Assembly: GCA_024693325.1 (NCBI GenBank)
Contig: JAILLA010000100.1
Location: 1-64,000, forward strand
Direction: 5' to 3'
DNA from: Solobacterium sp.
GTDB taxonomy: Bacteria; Bacillota_I; Bacilli_A; Erysipelotrichales; Erysipelotrichaceae
Length of the DNA stretch: 64,000 bases
Shown here: positions 42,162 to 50,382 of the stretch, piece by piece
Layout: the number at the start of each line of letters is the position of its first letter
How positions within the stretch are numbered: the stretch's first letter is position 1
Translations under genes and position numbers: made by a program
The notes under the pieces: generated by a model
Database searches by the model: none
Seen by the model: the letters and a program-made list of their open reading frames with translations, nothing else
What the model was told of the DNA's origin: nothing

Positions 42162-43460
42162 ATGACTAACTTAATCATTATCAACATCGTCATATGGCTG
42201 ATCATGCTGGGTATGCTTGGCTTTACCAAGTACAGCTTCGGCGGAATCGCCATGTTCATCGTCCTGCTGCTCGTTTTGACAGGATGCGTTGATCCTAAGA
42301 CAGCACTCGCTAAGTTCGCAGACCAGAATATCATTATGATGCCTGGCCTGATGATGGTAGCAGCGGGCTTCAGTAAAACAAAACTGATCAAGAACATCGG
42401 CAACGTCCTTTACAAGGTTTCCGGCGGAAGCTTTGAAAAGTGCATCGCGATCTTCATGGTCATTCTGTTCTTCATGGGTCTCATCCTCGGAGCTGCCCTG
42501 ACACGTCTCGCTATCGTTTATCCTCTGATCCTCGAAGTTTGTGAAAAGTTCGGAAAGAGTCCTTCCAAAGCAATGTTCCCGCTGGCTGCATTGATGCTGT
42601 CAGACCAGACATCGATCCCTCTGGGTTCCGGTGCAGTCGCTTATGTCAGACTGAACGGCTTCCTCGAGAGCGCAGGCTACACATTCGGCGATTCATTCGG
42701 CGTTTGGGATCCGTTTATCGCTCGTGCACCGATCTGCGTACTGATGCTGCTGTACTTCGTATTCTTCAGCATGAAGCTCTCACCTGAAACTCCGCCTGTT
42801 GAGATCAAAGGCCTCAACATGAAGCAGAGAAAAGCAGCCCGTGAATTGACACCGTTCCAGGATAAGATGGCGATCGTGATCTTCATCGTCATGACAGCTC
42901 TTCTGATCTCAGCAGACAAGATCGGTCTTGCCCAGTGGGAGATCACCACAGCATGTGCTGTCCTGATGTACTTCACAGGTGTCAATACAGTCAAAGAATC
43001 TCATGACGCGATCCCGATCTCACTGATGATGCTGCTGGTAGGCGCATATGTCATGAGTGAAGCATTCGTTCAGACAGGAACAGGCATGTTCATCGGTCAG
43101 AAGATCGCTGCTATGCTTGGTGATCATCCGAACACATTTGTACTGTACTTCATGTTCTGCCTCATCGTTATTATCCTGACACAGTTCATGAACAACGGCG
43201 CAACAGCAAACCTCTTCTTCCCGATCGCTATCATGACCTGCGAAGTACTGGGCTGCAGCGCAAAAGGTCTGATGCTCGCAATTCAGAATGCGTCACTGAT
43301 CGCCTGGTTCTTCCCGACAGCGACTCCGATCATGCCTCTGGTCATGGAATCCGGCGGCTACGATCTCAAGTCCATGTTCAAACAGGGTATTATCCCGGCG
43401 GTTCTCAAGCTTGTCACAATGATCCTGTGGACATCCTATATGTTCCCGGCATTCAAATAA
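42162..43460 (+). CDS. SLC13/DASS-type anion permease
   Basis: A 432-residue membrane protein with about eleven hydrophobic segments, similar to the divalent-anion:sodium symporter and ArsB-like ion-transporter superfamily. It has two inverted halves with the hairpin motifs: 'LMLSDQTSIPLGSGAVAYV' in the first and FMNNGATANLFFPIAIM in the second, the latter matching the conserved 'N-x-A-T' substrate/sodium site. Relatives import C4-dicarboxylates, citrate, sulfate or other organic anions. GGAG precedes the ATG. It is followed after 22 bases by a PHP-like hydrolase gene, implying that the imported compound may be that enzyme's substrate. The upstream cre-like site suggests carbon catabolite control. 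Confidence 0.78.
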   Translation: MTNLIIINIVIWLIMLGMLGFTKYSFGGIAMFIVLLLVLTGCVDPKTALAKFADQNIIMMPGLMMVAAGFSKTKLIKNIGNVLYKVSGGSFEKCIAIFMVILFFMGLILGAALTRLAIVYPLILEVCEKFGKSPSKAMFPLAALMLSDQTSIPLGSGAVAYVRLNGFLESAGYTFGDSFGVWDPFIARAPICVLMLLYFVFFSMKLSPETPPVEIKGLNMKQRKAARELTPFQDKMAIVIFIVMTALLISADKIGLAQWEITTACAVLMYFTGVNTVKESHDAIPISLMMLLVGAYVMSEAFVQTGTGMFIGQKIAAMLGDHPNTFVLYFMFCLIVIILTQFMNNGATANLFFPIAIMTCEVLGCSAKGLMLAIQNASLIAWFFPTATPIMPLVMESGGYDLKSMFKQGIIPAVLKLVTMILWTSYMFPAFK

Positions 43461-43482
43461 TTAAACAGAAAGGATAGCATTT

Positions 43483-45492
43483 ATGGAAAACAAAGTCATT
43501 AACTGGAACGGCGAAGACGGTCTGAAATGGACGGCAGTTGTCGGTATTGACAACGAACAGCCGTGCATTGTTGAACTCAGCTACGAAACAAACGGTGAAA
43601 AGAGAGTCCTGGCTGAAAAGCTTCATCCTCAGTTCAAGATCGTTACGGGTGTTCGTACAAAGATCAACCCTCAGAGAGAAAAAGGTCTGGCTCCCGGTGA
43701 AGAACTGGATTATCAGTGGGATACATATTCCGATGATCCGATGAGCCGCAAGAACGAAGTTTCCGAAGGCAACAGCACCTTCAAGACAACTGAATTCAAG
43801 TATGAGCAGTCCGGAAACAGACAGACTGTTACATTCAATGGATTTACATGTCATAAATTCTCCGGCGGATTTGCCCTGAACTTCTTTGAGGGAACAAACC
43901 TGATCCGTGCAGAGGCAGTCGCTTCTACGGAAGAAGACGGTGTATGCTATCTGTATCACGGCGGCTTCGACGGGTTTAAGAGAGACAAGCTCTACTATGT
44001 AACACCCAAGAAGAGAGAAGTCATCGAAAATCCTGCTCCGCGTACAAACAGCGGACCGGACCGTGACAGACAGAGAGTACAGGCGAGAGGCCGTGTTCTG
44101 ACACTGCAGCAGGCTAACGGTGCTGTTGCTGTAATGCCTAACCCGCACAGATTCATCTGGGGCGGACAGACAGAAAACAACGTCGGATATAATTACTACA
44201 TTCTTTCCAAAGACTGGAAGACTGTAGCGATCGGTGTACGTCAGAATAAGGAACAGGAACACTTCAATGTCCGCTGGCCGCTCTACAACGCAAAACCCGG
44301 TACAGTTCAGAATATGAACTTCTTCCTGGTCGTCAACAGTGAAGGTATCTATTCCTGCCGCAACATGGCAATGAAGTATACGAATCACGACCATCTCAGA
44401 AAGCTTAACGGCTATCAGAGACTCGGATCCCATATGCACATCGCTTCCCAGGCAGCGTTTGCGCGTGATTACCGTAAACAGAGACCTTGGGAACTGGCTC
44501 TCAAAGAAGTCGGATTCGACATCTTCTCACCGTGTGATTTCTGGGCTGAAGGCAGAAATGACGACAACAAGGAAGGCAGAAAAGCTGACCTTGAACGCTA
44601 TAACCTTGAATCAACATATGTATCAACACCTGACTTCCTGCTCGTTACAGGCGAAGAGATCGCTGTTATGGGAAAGGATAAAGCAAAGCAGCTGATCCCG
44701 TTCCACTTCATGGTATGGCCTTCCCACCATATGCTGTATTCCAGATGGAGAGACGATGATCAGGAATTCGCTGAGAAGCTGCCTGATGGAAGAACATACT
44801 ACCATCTGAAGAGCGCTGCTGATGTCATCAAAATGTGCGAACTGGAAGATTGCTTCATCCAGATGCCGCATCCTGATACAAAGGCAAACGATGGTTTGCC
44901 GTATGACTCCAAAGAGACGAACTGGCAGACATCCGAAAGATGGATCGGCTGCGGCGCGAGAATGCTGCCGGCAGACAACTCTGTCAAGACAATGTTCTCC
45001 GGACGTACAGACAGAGTCTGGAACGATCTGAACAACTGGTATGACAGACCCATCTATATGATGAGTGAGCTCGATACATATACAAAGGTAGAGGAATGTG
45101 AAGAAGACTGGGAACAGTATCCGATGATCAACTGCACATATGTTGAACTGGATCATATTCCTTCATCCGAGAACTGGCAGGAGCTTGTAGATGCTCTGCG
45201 TCAGGGCAGACACTTCTACTCTACAGGTGAGATTCTGATCGAAAAGAGCACGATCGAAGACGGCCATGCAGAAGCGGAATTCAGCTGGACATTCCCGCTG
45301 ACAGAAGCTGAGCTGGTATACTCCGACGGCGAGAACGTCAACAGTGTGATCGTTCCTCTGGAAGACACAACATCCTATGGAAGAAAGACAGTCTCCTTCG
45401 ACTTCCCGAAGGGAATGAAGTGGGCTCGTCTTCTCGCTACAGATATCGCAGGCAACTCCGCATTCAGCATGCCTGTACACTTCAAGAAATAA
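43483..45492 (+). CDS. PHP/CehA-like metallohydrolase with N-terminal beta domain
   Basis: A 669-residue protein without signal peptide or membrane segment. Residues 1-300 look like beta-sandwich modules. From about residue 312 a PHP-like metal site is visible: GSHMHIAS with H317 and H319, 'DIFSPCDFW' with D352, LLVTGEEIA with E391/E392, a possible His in 'IPFHFMVWPSHH', and MPHPD with H463. The C-terminal 100 residues return to beta strands ('ARLLATDIAGNSAFSMPVH'), as in CehA/McbA-family enzymes. These families hydrolyse phosphoesters, carbamates or similar bonds. The substrate is unknown. It is cotranscribed with the SLC13-type carrier and ends in a terminator, so the pair looks like one small catabolic unit. 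Confidence 0.6.
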   Translation: MENKVINWNGEDGLKWTAVVGIDNEQPCIVELSYETNGEKRVLAEKLHPQFKIVTGVRTKINPQREKGLAPGEELDYQWDTYSDDPMSRKNEVSEGNSTFKTTEFKYEQSGNRQTVTFNGFTCHKFSGGFALNFFEGTNLIRAEAVASTEEDGVCYLYHGGFDGFKRDKLYYVTPKKREVIENPAPRTNSGPDRDRQRVQARGRVLTLQQANGAVAVMPNPHRFIWGGQTENNVGYNYYILSKDWKTVAIGVRQNKEQEHFNVRWPLYNAKPGTVQNMNFFLVVNSEGIYSCRNMAMKYTNHDHLRKLNGYQRLGSHMHIASQAAFARDYRKQRPWELALKEVGFDIFSPCDFWAEGRNDDNKEGRKADLERYNLESTYVSTPDFLLVTGEEIAVMGKDKAKQLIPFHFMVWPSHHMLYSRWRDDDQEFAEKLPDGRTYYHLKSAADVIKMCELEDCFIQMPHPDTKANDGLPYDSKETNWQTSERWIGCGARMLPADNSVKTMFSGRTDRVWNDLNNWYDRPIYMMSELDTYTKVEECEEDWEQYPMINCTYVELDHIPSSENWQELVDALRQGRHFYSTGEILIEKSTIEDGHAEAEFSWTFPLTEAELVYSDGENVNSVIVPLEDTTSYGRKTVSFDFPKGMKWARLLATDIAGNSAFSMPVHFKK

Positions 45493-45523
45493 TCCGCTCT
45501 GTAAATAACCCATTTGAAATAAG

Positions 45524-45548
45524 AGACTGTCTTCGGGCAGTCTTTTAT
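45524..45548 (+). terminator. Terminator of the carrier/metallohydrolase operon
   Basis: AGACTGTC (45524-45531) pairs with GGCAGTCT (45536-45543), one G-T pair, around a TTCG-type tetraloop, followed by TTTATT. Confidence 0.8.
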
Positions 45549-45605
45549 TGACTGAATGGAGAATGTAAAGAGCAGAATTCAGGACAACTATGTTATGTTA
45601 ATCAT

Positions 45606-46111
45606 ATGAAACAGTTCACTTTAGATCCTGTGCCTTTTGAGAAAGATCAGATAAAAAGAATACTCGATGAAAATGATGTTCTGATCAATCATAATGCAGA
45701 AGAGTATTTTTCCCATCCTGATTTTATGACGGATCAGACGGAAACAGTCCATATCGTGATCACTTCACTGCATGAGATCGGTTTAAAAACGGAGCATCCT
45801 TACCGGAGATTTTTGATAAGATCGCAGAAACTGGTCTGAAGCCATGTCCTGTAAATACCGGTCTGTTTCTCCGTTTGGCATGGAAGGACCAGCCACAAAG
45901 CAGTAATTCCATTCTCACCGGGACGCATGAAGCACCTGATCAGGCTGTAACAGTACTGACAGAAATCCTTGTGCAGAATGATGATTTCCCGAAAGGGCTG
46001 TATCTCCGTAATCTCGATGGAAATAACTGGCTCAGAGGGTATATCTGCAGCCTGGATTATCGTTTTCCGGCTGATGCATTATTTGCGTTTCAAACAGGTT
46101 CATCTAGATAA
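45606..46111 (+). pseudogene. Conserved unnamed-family gene split by a -1 frameshift at TTTAAAA
   Basis: Frame 1 runs from ATG 45606 to a stop at 45837-45839 (77 codons). The -1 frame is open across 45782-46111. Read through a -1 shift at TTTAAAA (45782-45788, codon phase T-TTA-AAA), the product is about 168 residues: '...VITSLHEIG', then KNGASLPEIFDKIAETGLKP, CPVNTGLFLRLAWKDQP and 'NNWLRGYICSLDYRFPADALFAF'. I recall the same order (GA.L.EIF..A...GL.LCP...G..LRL.Y.DQP...WL.G) in an unnamed bacterial family, so both parts belong to one gene. Loss of one A from an A6 run explains the break; programmed frameshifting is the alternative because the heptamer is a classic slippery site. Function unknown. 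No clear ribosome site. Confidence 0.7.
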
Positions 46112-46205
46112 AAAATGGCTTATCTGATACTGAATACGTAATATCTGTCTCTGAGTGTATGCCCGGAGACATTTTTTTATGCAGATTGTCGGAACTGCAA
46201 TGATA

Positions 46206-46240
46206 TTGACAGGATATAACTCACTCATTATAATTTGTGA
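46206..46240 (+). promoter_or_regulatory. Consensus promoter with palindromic operator of the TetR gene
   Basis: TTGACA (46206-46211), a 17-base spacer and TATAAT (46229-46234): a perfect sigma-A promoter. The -10 is the centre of TCACTCATTATAATTTGTGA (46221-46240), a 20-base near-palindrome (16 of 20 symmetric positions), a likely binding site for the TetR protein encoded just downstream. Confidence 0.65.
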
Positions 46241-46266
46241 ACGAAAGGTCACTAGATAAAAAGATC

Positions 46267-46857
46267 ATGGCAAACGATACAAAGGAAAGAATACTTTCTG
46301 CAGCATTAGAGCTGTTTTCACAGAAGGGGTACGCTGGAACAAATATCCGCGAACTGAGTTCATCACTGGGACTCGTCAAGTCAGGGGTGTATAAGCATTA
46401 CGACAGCAAGGAAGCGATATGGAATGCTTTGCTGGATGAGATGATCGCTTATTACGGGAAACGCTTCGGATCAGCGAAACATCTTCCGCCTATACCGGAT
46501 TCACTGGAAGGATTGACTGAAATGACATTGCAGATGGTCAATGTTACCATCCATGATGAAAAGATCATTATGACGCGCAAGGTGCTTACGCTTGAACAGT
46601 ACCGTGACAAACGGGCATGTGAACTTGCAACAAAGCACTTCCTGACTGGCTTGACGGAAATGTTTACATATGTATTCGAAGGGATGATGGAGAAGGGGCT
46701 GATCATCAAGGATGATCCCCATATGATCGCATTTTCATATACTGCGCCGATCTCTGCATTGATCCATCTGTGTGACCGTGAACCGGAAAAAACCGGTGAA
46801 GCGATCGCTCAGATCGAAGCATTCAGCAGGCATTTCTGCAGGATATACGGTGCCTGA
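46267..46857 (+). CDS. TetR-family transcriptional regulator
   Basis: A 196-residue regulator. The helix-turn-helix occupies residues 5-50: KERILSAALELFSQKGYAG, then 'NIRELSSSLGLVKSGVYKHY'. The helical C-terminal domain is of the kind seen with drug- or metabolite-responsive TetR proteins. The start at 46267 is chosen because an upstream in-frame GTG (46237) would precede the predicted transcription start; the ribosome site is weak. A palindrome over its own -10 box suggests strong autorepression. The nearest candidate targets are the zinc-ribbon gene and the ABC exporter that follow on the same strand. Confidence 0.8.
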   Translation: MANDTKERILSAALELFSQKGYAGTNIRELSSSLGLVKSGVYKHYDSKEAIWNALLDEMIAYYGKRFGSAKHLPPIPDSLEGLTEMTLQMVNVTIHDEKIIMTRKVLTLEQYRDKRACELATKHFLTGLTEMFTYVFEGMMEKGLIIKDDPHMIAFSYTAPISALIHLCDREPEKTGEAIAQIEAFSRHFCRIYGA

Positions 46858-46995
46858 TGTATATGGTAAACGATGAATCAAACCGTATTCTTACAACATT
46901 GAAGCTGTGATCAGAAAGTATACTGATGTTGTTTCAGCTGCAGTATAGACAATTGAACGAATGAAATAAAAATACTCTGAAGAGGAAATATCAAT

Positions 46996-47376
46996 ATGAG
47001 ATGTTATCGATGCGGTGCAGTGATGAATGATGATGCCGGAGTCTGTCCTGAGTGCGGCTTTATTCTGAATTCTCCGGCAGAGATCCATATGTTTGAAGAA
47101 ATGAATGAAATACGTATCTATGACGAAGAACAGAACATCCTCTGGTCCGGTGACGGAACCGGTACAGCATATATTGATGCGCCGGAAAATAGAAAGATCA
47201 GAATATGCTGGGGTACTTTTTCTCATCATGAGCTCGTGATCAGTGTCCGGAACGGGGAAGCATATCGTTTTGGGCAGAGGTATTCAAAGATGGCGAAAAG
47301 ACTGGAAGATGCCCAGCTCGTAAAAACAAGAACGATACCGAAGAGGGACAGAAATGATCATGATACGCAGGAATGA
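46996..47376 (+). CDS. Zinc-ribbon protein, unknown function
   Basis: A 126-residue soluble protein. The N-terminus is a zinc ribbon with two CxxC pairs (CYRCGAV...CPECG at residues 3-21). The rest is a small beta-rich domain ('EIRIYDEEQNILWSGDG', 'IRICWGTFSHHELVISV') and a basic tail. I do not recognise the beta domain. A GAGG-type ribosome site precedes the ATG. It lies between a TetR gene and an ABC exporter on the same strand, with no terminator visible, and may be part of that unit. Confidence 0.6.
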   Translation: MRCYRCGAVMNDDAGVCPECGFILNSPAEIHMFEEMNEIRIYDEEQNILWSGDGTGTAYIDAPENRKIRICWGTFSHHELVISVRNGEAYRFGQRYSKMAKRLEDAQLVKTRTIPKRDRNDHDTQE

Positions 47377-47430
47377 TCCTGAACCCTAAAACTTGAATAA
47401 TTAACAGAAAATAATGATGGAGAACATATT

Positions 47431-48135
47431 ATGCTGAAAATCGAACATCTGACAAAACGTTATGGAGATAAAACTGCTGTTGACGATCTGTCCCTGCATA
47501 TACAGCCCGGTGAGATCTATGGCTTTATCGGACACAATGGTGCCGGTAAGACAACAACGCTCAAAAGTTGTGCAGGCATCCTTCAGTTTGATGAAGGAGA
47601 GATCATGATCAATGGCAGTTCGATCAAAAAGAATCCGATAAAATGCAAGAAGGATCTGGCATATATTCCCGATAATCCTGATCTGTATGAATATATGAGC
47701 GGGATCAGATATCTGAACTTTATTGCGGATATCTTTGAAATCCCTGCCGATATACGTCAGGAGAAGATACGTCGGTATGCAGACCTGTTTGAACTGACCA
47801 ATGACCTTGCTCAGCCTGTTTCGGCATATTCCCATGGAATGAAGCAGAAGCTGGCTGTGATCTCAGCATGGATCCATTCTCCGAAACTGATTATGATGGA
47901 CGAACCTTTTGTCGGTCTTGACCCTAAAGCTTCCCATCTGCTGAAGGAAATGATGCGTGAACACTGTGATGCAGGCGGAGCGATCTTCTTTTCGACACAT
48001 GTACTGGAAGTGGCCGAAAAGCTCTGTGATAAGGTTGCGATCATCAAGCAGGGGCGTCTCATCAGAACGGGCTCTATGGAAGAAGTCAAAGGCGATGACA
48101 GTCTGGAAGAAGTATTCCTCGAACTGGAGGACTGA
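47431..48135 (+). CDS. ABC exporter ATP-binding protein
   Basis: A 234-residue ATPase. Walker A GHNGAGKTTTLKS near residue 35, signature YSHGMKQKL (SGG replaced by SHG, common in exporter ATPases), Walker B LIMMDEPFVGLDP, and H-loop STHVL. Its gene is three bases upstream of the permease gene. The pair resembles Firmicutes ABC-2-like export systems for antimicrobial resistance, lipids or peptides; the substrate is unknown. Confidence 0.85.
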   Translation: MLKIEHLTKRYGDKTAVDDLSLHIQPGEIYGFIGHNGAGKTTTLKSCAGILQFDEGEIMINGSSIKKNPIKCKKDLAYIPDNPDLYEYMSGIRYLNFIADIFEIPADIRQEKIRRYADLFELTNDLAQPVSAYSHGMKQKLAVISAWIHSPKLIMMDEPFVGLDPKASHLLKEMMREHCDAGGAIFFSTHVLEVAEKLCDKVAIIKQGRLIRTGSMEEVKGDDSLEEVFLELED

Positions 48136-48138
48136 CCG

Positions 48139-49737
48139 ATGCTGAAAGTGTTAGTCAAAAAGCAGATCGCTGAGGTGTTCCGGAATTATTTATACAATCC
48201 GAAGAAAAACACCATTCGTTCAAAAGGGGAGATCGCGACATATCTGACGTTATTCATTCTCCTCATAGTCGGCGTGCTTGGCGGAATGTTTACAATGATG
48301 GCATTCGCGTTCTGCGGTATTCTGAATGAGATGGGCATGGGATGGCTGTATTTTCTGATTATGAGCGGTACTGCAGTTGCCCTGGGTGCTTTCGGAAGTG
48401 TGTTTAATACCTATTCCAGCCTGTACATGGCCAAGGATAATGATCTGCTGTTATCCCTTCCGATCCCGACAGGAACGATCATGACTGCCCGTCTGATCAA
48501 TGTCTATCTGCTGGGAACGATGTATGCTTCAACAGCACTGATACCGATGCTTGCCGTTTACTGGATCGTGACAGGACTCACACCGGCAAAACTGATCTGC
48601 GGGATCATGCTTTATCTGATCGTAACGGTCATCATATTGATGCTGTCGTGTATGCTGGGCTGGATCGTTGCAAAGATCAGTATGCGTCTGAAAGGCAGAA
48701 GCTATATTACAGTACTTGCTTCACTTGCGTTTATCGGCGGATACTATTTCTTCTATTTCAAAGTAAATGATTATATCAATGCGATCCTCGAAAATGCCGG
48801 AACCTATGGTGAGAATATCAAAGGGAATGCTTATCTGCTGTACCTGTTTGGCAATATCGGAACCGGTGACTGGGCTGCAGCAGGCATCTGTACTGTGGGA
48901 ACGGCGATCCTTGCCGGTCTGCTCTGGACTTTGATGCAGAGAAGCTTCCTGAAGATCGCGGCTGCAGGAGGAAGCTTTGGGAAGAAGGTATATACAGAGA
49001 AAACGGTCAGTCAGAAAAGCATATTCAATGCGCTGATTGGCAAAGAAATTGCCAGGTTTACATCCAGTTCAAACTATATGCTGAACTGCGGACTGGGGAT
49101 CGTGATGCTGCCTGTATTCGGCATCTATCTGCTGATCAAAGGCGGAGAGATGTATCAGACTTTAAATACTGTATTTTCTGTCATACCCGGCAGTACGCTG
49201 ATCATATTCTGTACAGCTTTCTGTACATTGACGTCCATGAATACGATCGCTGCTCCGTCTATATCTCTGGAAGGTAAAAATATCTGGATCCTGCAGTCTC
49301 TTCCTGTTTCCGGCAGGCAGATACTGAGATCGAAAGCATTGCTTCATATGATACTGACTGTGATCCCTCTGATGTTCTGCCTGATATGTGCACAGGCAGT
49401 CATAACAGCCTTTGCCGCAGAAAGAATCATGCTTTGTGTCCTGCCGGTCACATTTGTATTCTTTACTGCTGCAGCAGGCACGGTGCTTGGCGTATCGATG
49501 CCTCAGATGAATTGGACAAGTGAGATATCACCGATCAAACAAAGTATGGCAGTCGTGATCACAATGTTCGGAGGATTTATCCTGAATGCTGTTTTTGCGG
49601 GCGTTTACATGGTCGCCGGGCATCAGATCGGTGCGGCAGTTTATCTGCTGCTTTGGAGCATCCTCTATTCAGCTGCGGGATATGTTCTGCTGAAATGGCT
49701 CGATACAAAAGGCGCAGCTGCATTCGCCGCACTTTAG
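48139..49737 (+). CDS. ABC exporter membrane protein
   Basis: A 532-residue permease with about twelve hydrophobic segments in two groups (roughly residues 30-300 and 310-525), for example 'YLTLFILLIVGVLGGMF' and 'FIGGYYFFYFKVNDYINAI'. 'KDNDLLLSLPIPTGTIMTAR' and later 'LEGKNIWILQSLPVSGRQIL' are repeated 'LLLSLPI..R.I...R' elements, indicating two homologous halves as in large ABC-2-type exporters. GGAGG lies just before the ATG. It works with the preceding ATPase; the substrate is unknown. Confidence 0.8.
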   Translation: MLKVLVKKQIAEVFRNYLYNPKKNTIRSKGEIATYLTLFILLIVGVLGGMFTMMAFAFCGILNEMGMGWLYFLIMSGTAVALGAFGSVFNTYSSLYMAKDNDLLLSLPIPTGTIMTARLINVYLLGTMYASTALIPMLAVYWIVTGLTPAKLICGIMLYLIVTVIILMLSCMLGWIVAKISMRLKGRSYITVLASLAFIGGYYFFYFKVNDYINAILENAGTYGENIKGNAYLLYLFGNIGTGDWAAAGICTVGTAILAGLLWTLMQRSFLKIAAAGGSFGKKVYTEKTVSQKSIFNALIGKEIARFTSSSNYMLNCGLGIVMLPVFGIYLLIKGGEMYQTLNTVFSVIPGSTLIIFCTAFCTLTSMNTIAAPSISLEGKNIWILQSLPVSGRQILRSKALLHMILTVIPLMFCLICAQAVITAFAAERIMLCVLPVTFVFFTAAAGTVLGVSMPQMNWTSEISPIKQSMAVVITMFGGFILNAVFAGVYMVAGHQIGAAVYLLLWSILYSAAGYVLLKWLDTKGAAAFAAL

Positions 49738-49784
49738 TTCACATGAGCAGCGGGAAGGGGATATCACATTTAAGGAGTTAACGA

Positions 49785-50120
49785 ATGAAAAATCAATATA
49801 TTGCTTATTGCGGTCTTAACTGTGAGACATGCGAAGCCAGGATCGCTACGATCAATAACGATGACTTACTCAGGAAAAACGTTGCCGAATCATGGTCAAA
49901 ACTGAATGCTGTCGAGATCACACCGGAAATGATCAACTGCACAGGATGCAGGATGAACGGCCCTAAAACACCATTCTGTGAATCATTATGTCCGATCCGT
50001 CAGTGCGCACTCAAAAAGGGTATTCAGACATGCGGTGAATGCCCTGATGTGAAAACATGTGAGAAAGTACAAATGATCCTCGGCACCAGTGACGAAGCCC
50101 GTCGGAACCTGGGCCTTTGA
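49785..50120 (+). CDS. DUF3795 cysteine-rich protein
   Basis: A 111-residue protein with the DUF3795 pattern: AYCGLNCETCEARIAT, 'INCTGCRMNGPKTPFCESLCPIR' and 'CGECPDVKTCEKV'. It has about a dozen cysteines, likely binding Fe-S or zinc. The family is common in anaerobes and has no established function. AAGGAG precedes the ATG. It follows the ABC exporter after 47 bases and could be in the same transcript; a terminator follows. Confidence 0.8.
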   Translation: MKNQYIAYCGLNCETCEARIATINNDDLLRKNVAESWSKLNAVEITPEMINCTGCRMNGPKTPFCESLCPIRQCALKKGIQTCGECPDVKTCEKVQMILGTSDEARRNLGL

Positions 50121-50192
50121 TCTGATTGTCAGACAGATGTCCGGACCGCACTTTACTGCGGTATTTAACCGGAGATGATCGGAATCAGCTTT

Positions 50193-50236
50193 ACTCCCGG
50201 CAGATGGTATACACCGAAGCCGGGAGTTATCTTTTG
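50193..50236 (+). terminator. Terminator after the DUF3795 gene
   Basis: ACTCCCGGC (50193-50201) pairs perfectly with GCCGGGAGT (50219-50227), followed by TATCTTTT. It sits in the 262-base gap before the next gene. Confidence 0.65.
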
Positions 50237-50382
50237 GCTTGTTCGGGAAGTGTGAAAAATGAAATCTGCTAATGTATAATTCTGTATAGGAAAAACAGCA
50301 GCTCTGCAACGTTATAAAATATGATTCGTGAAATATTCGTCGATTATAACTGCTCAGATTTAGTACAGGAGGGTCTTTAAAT

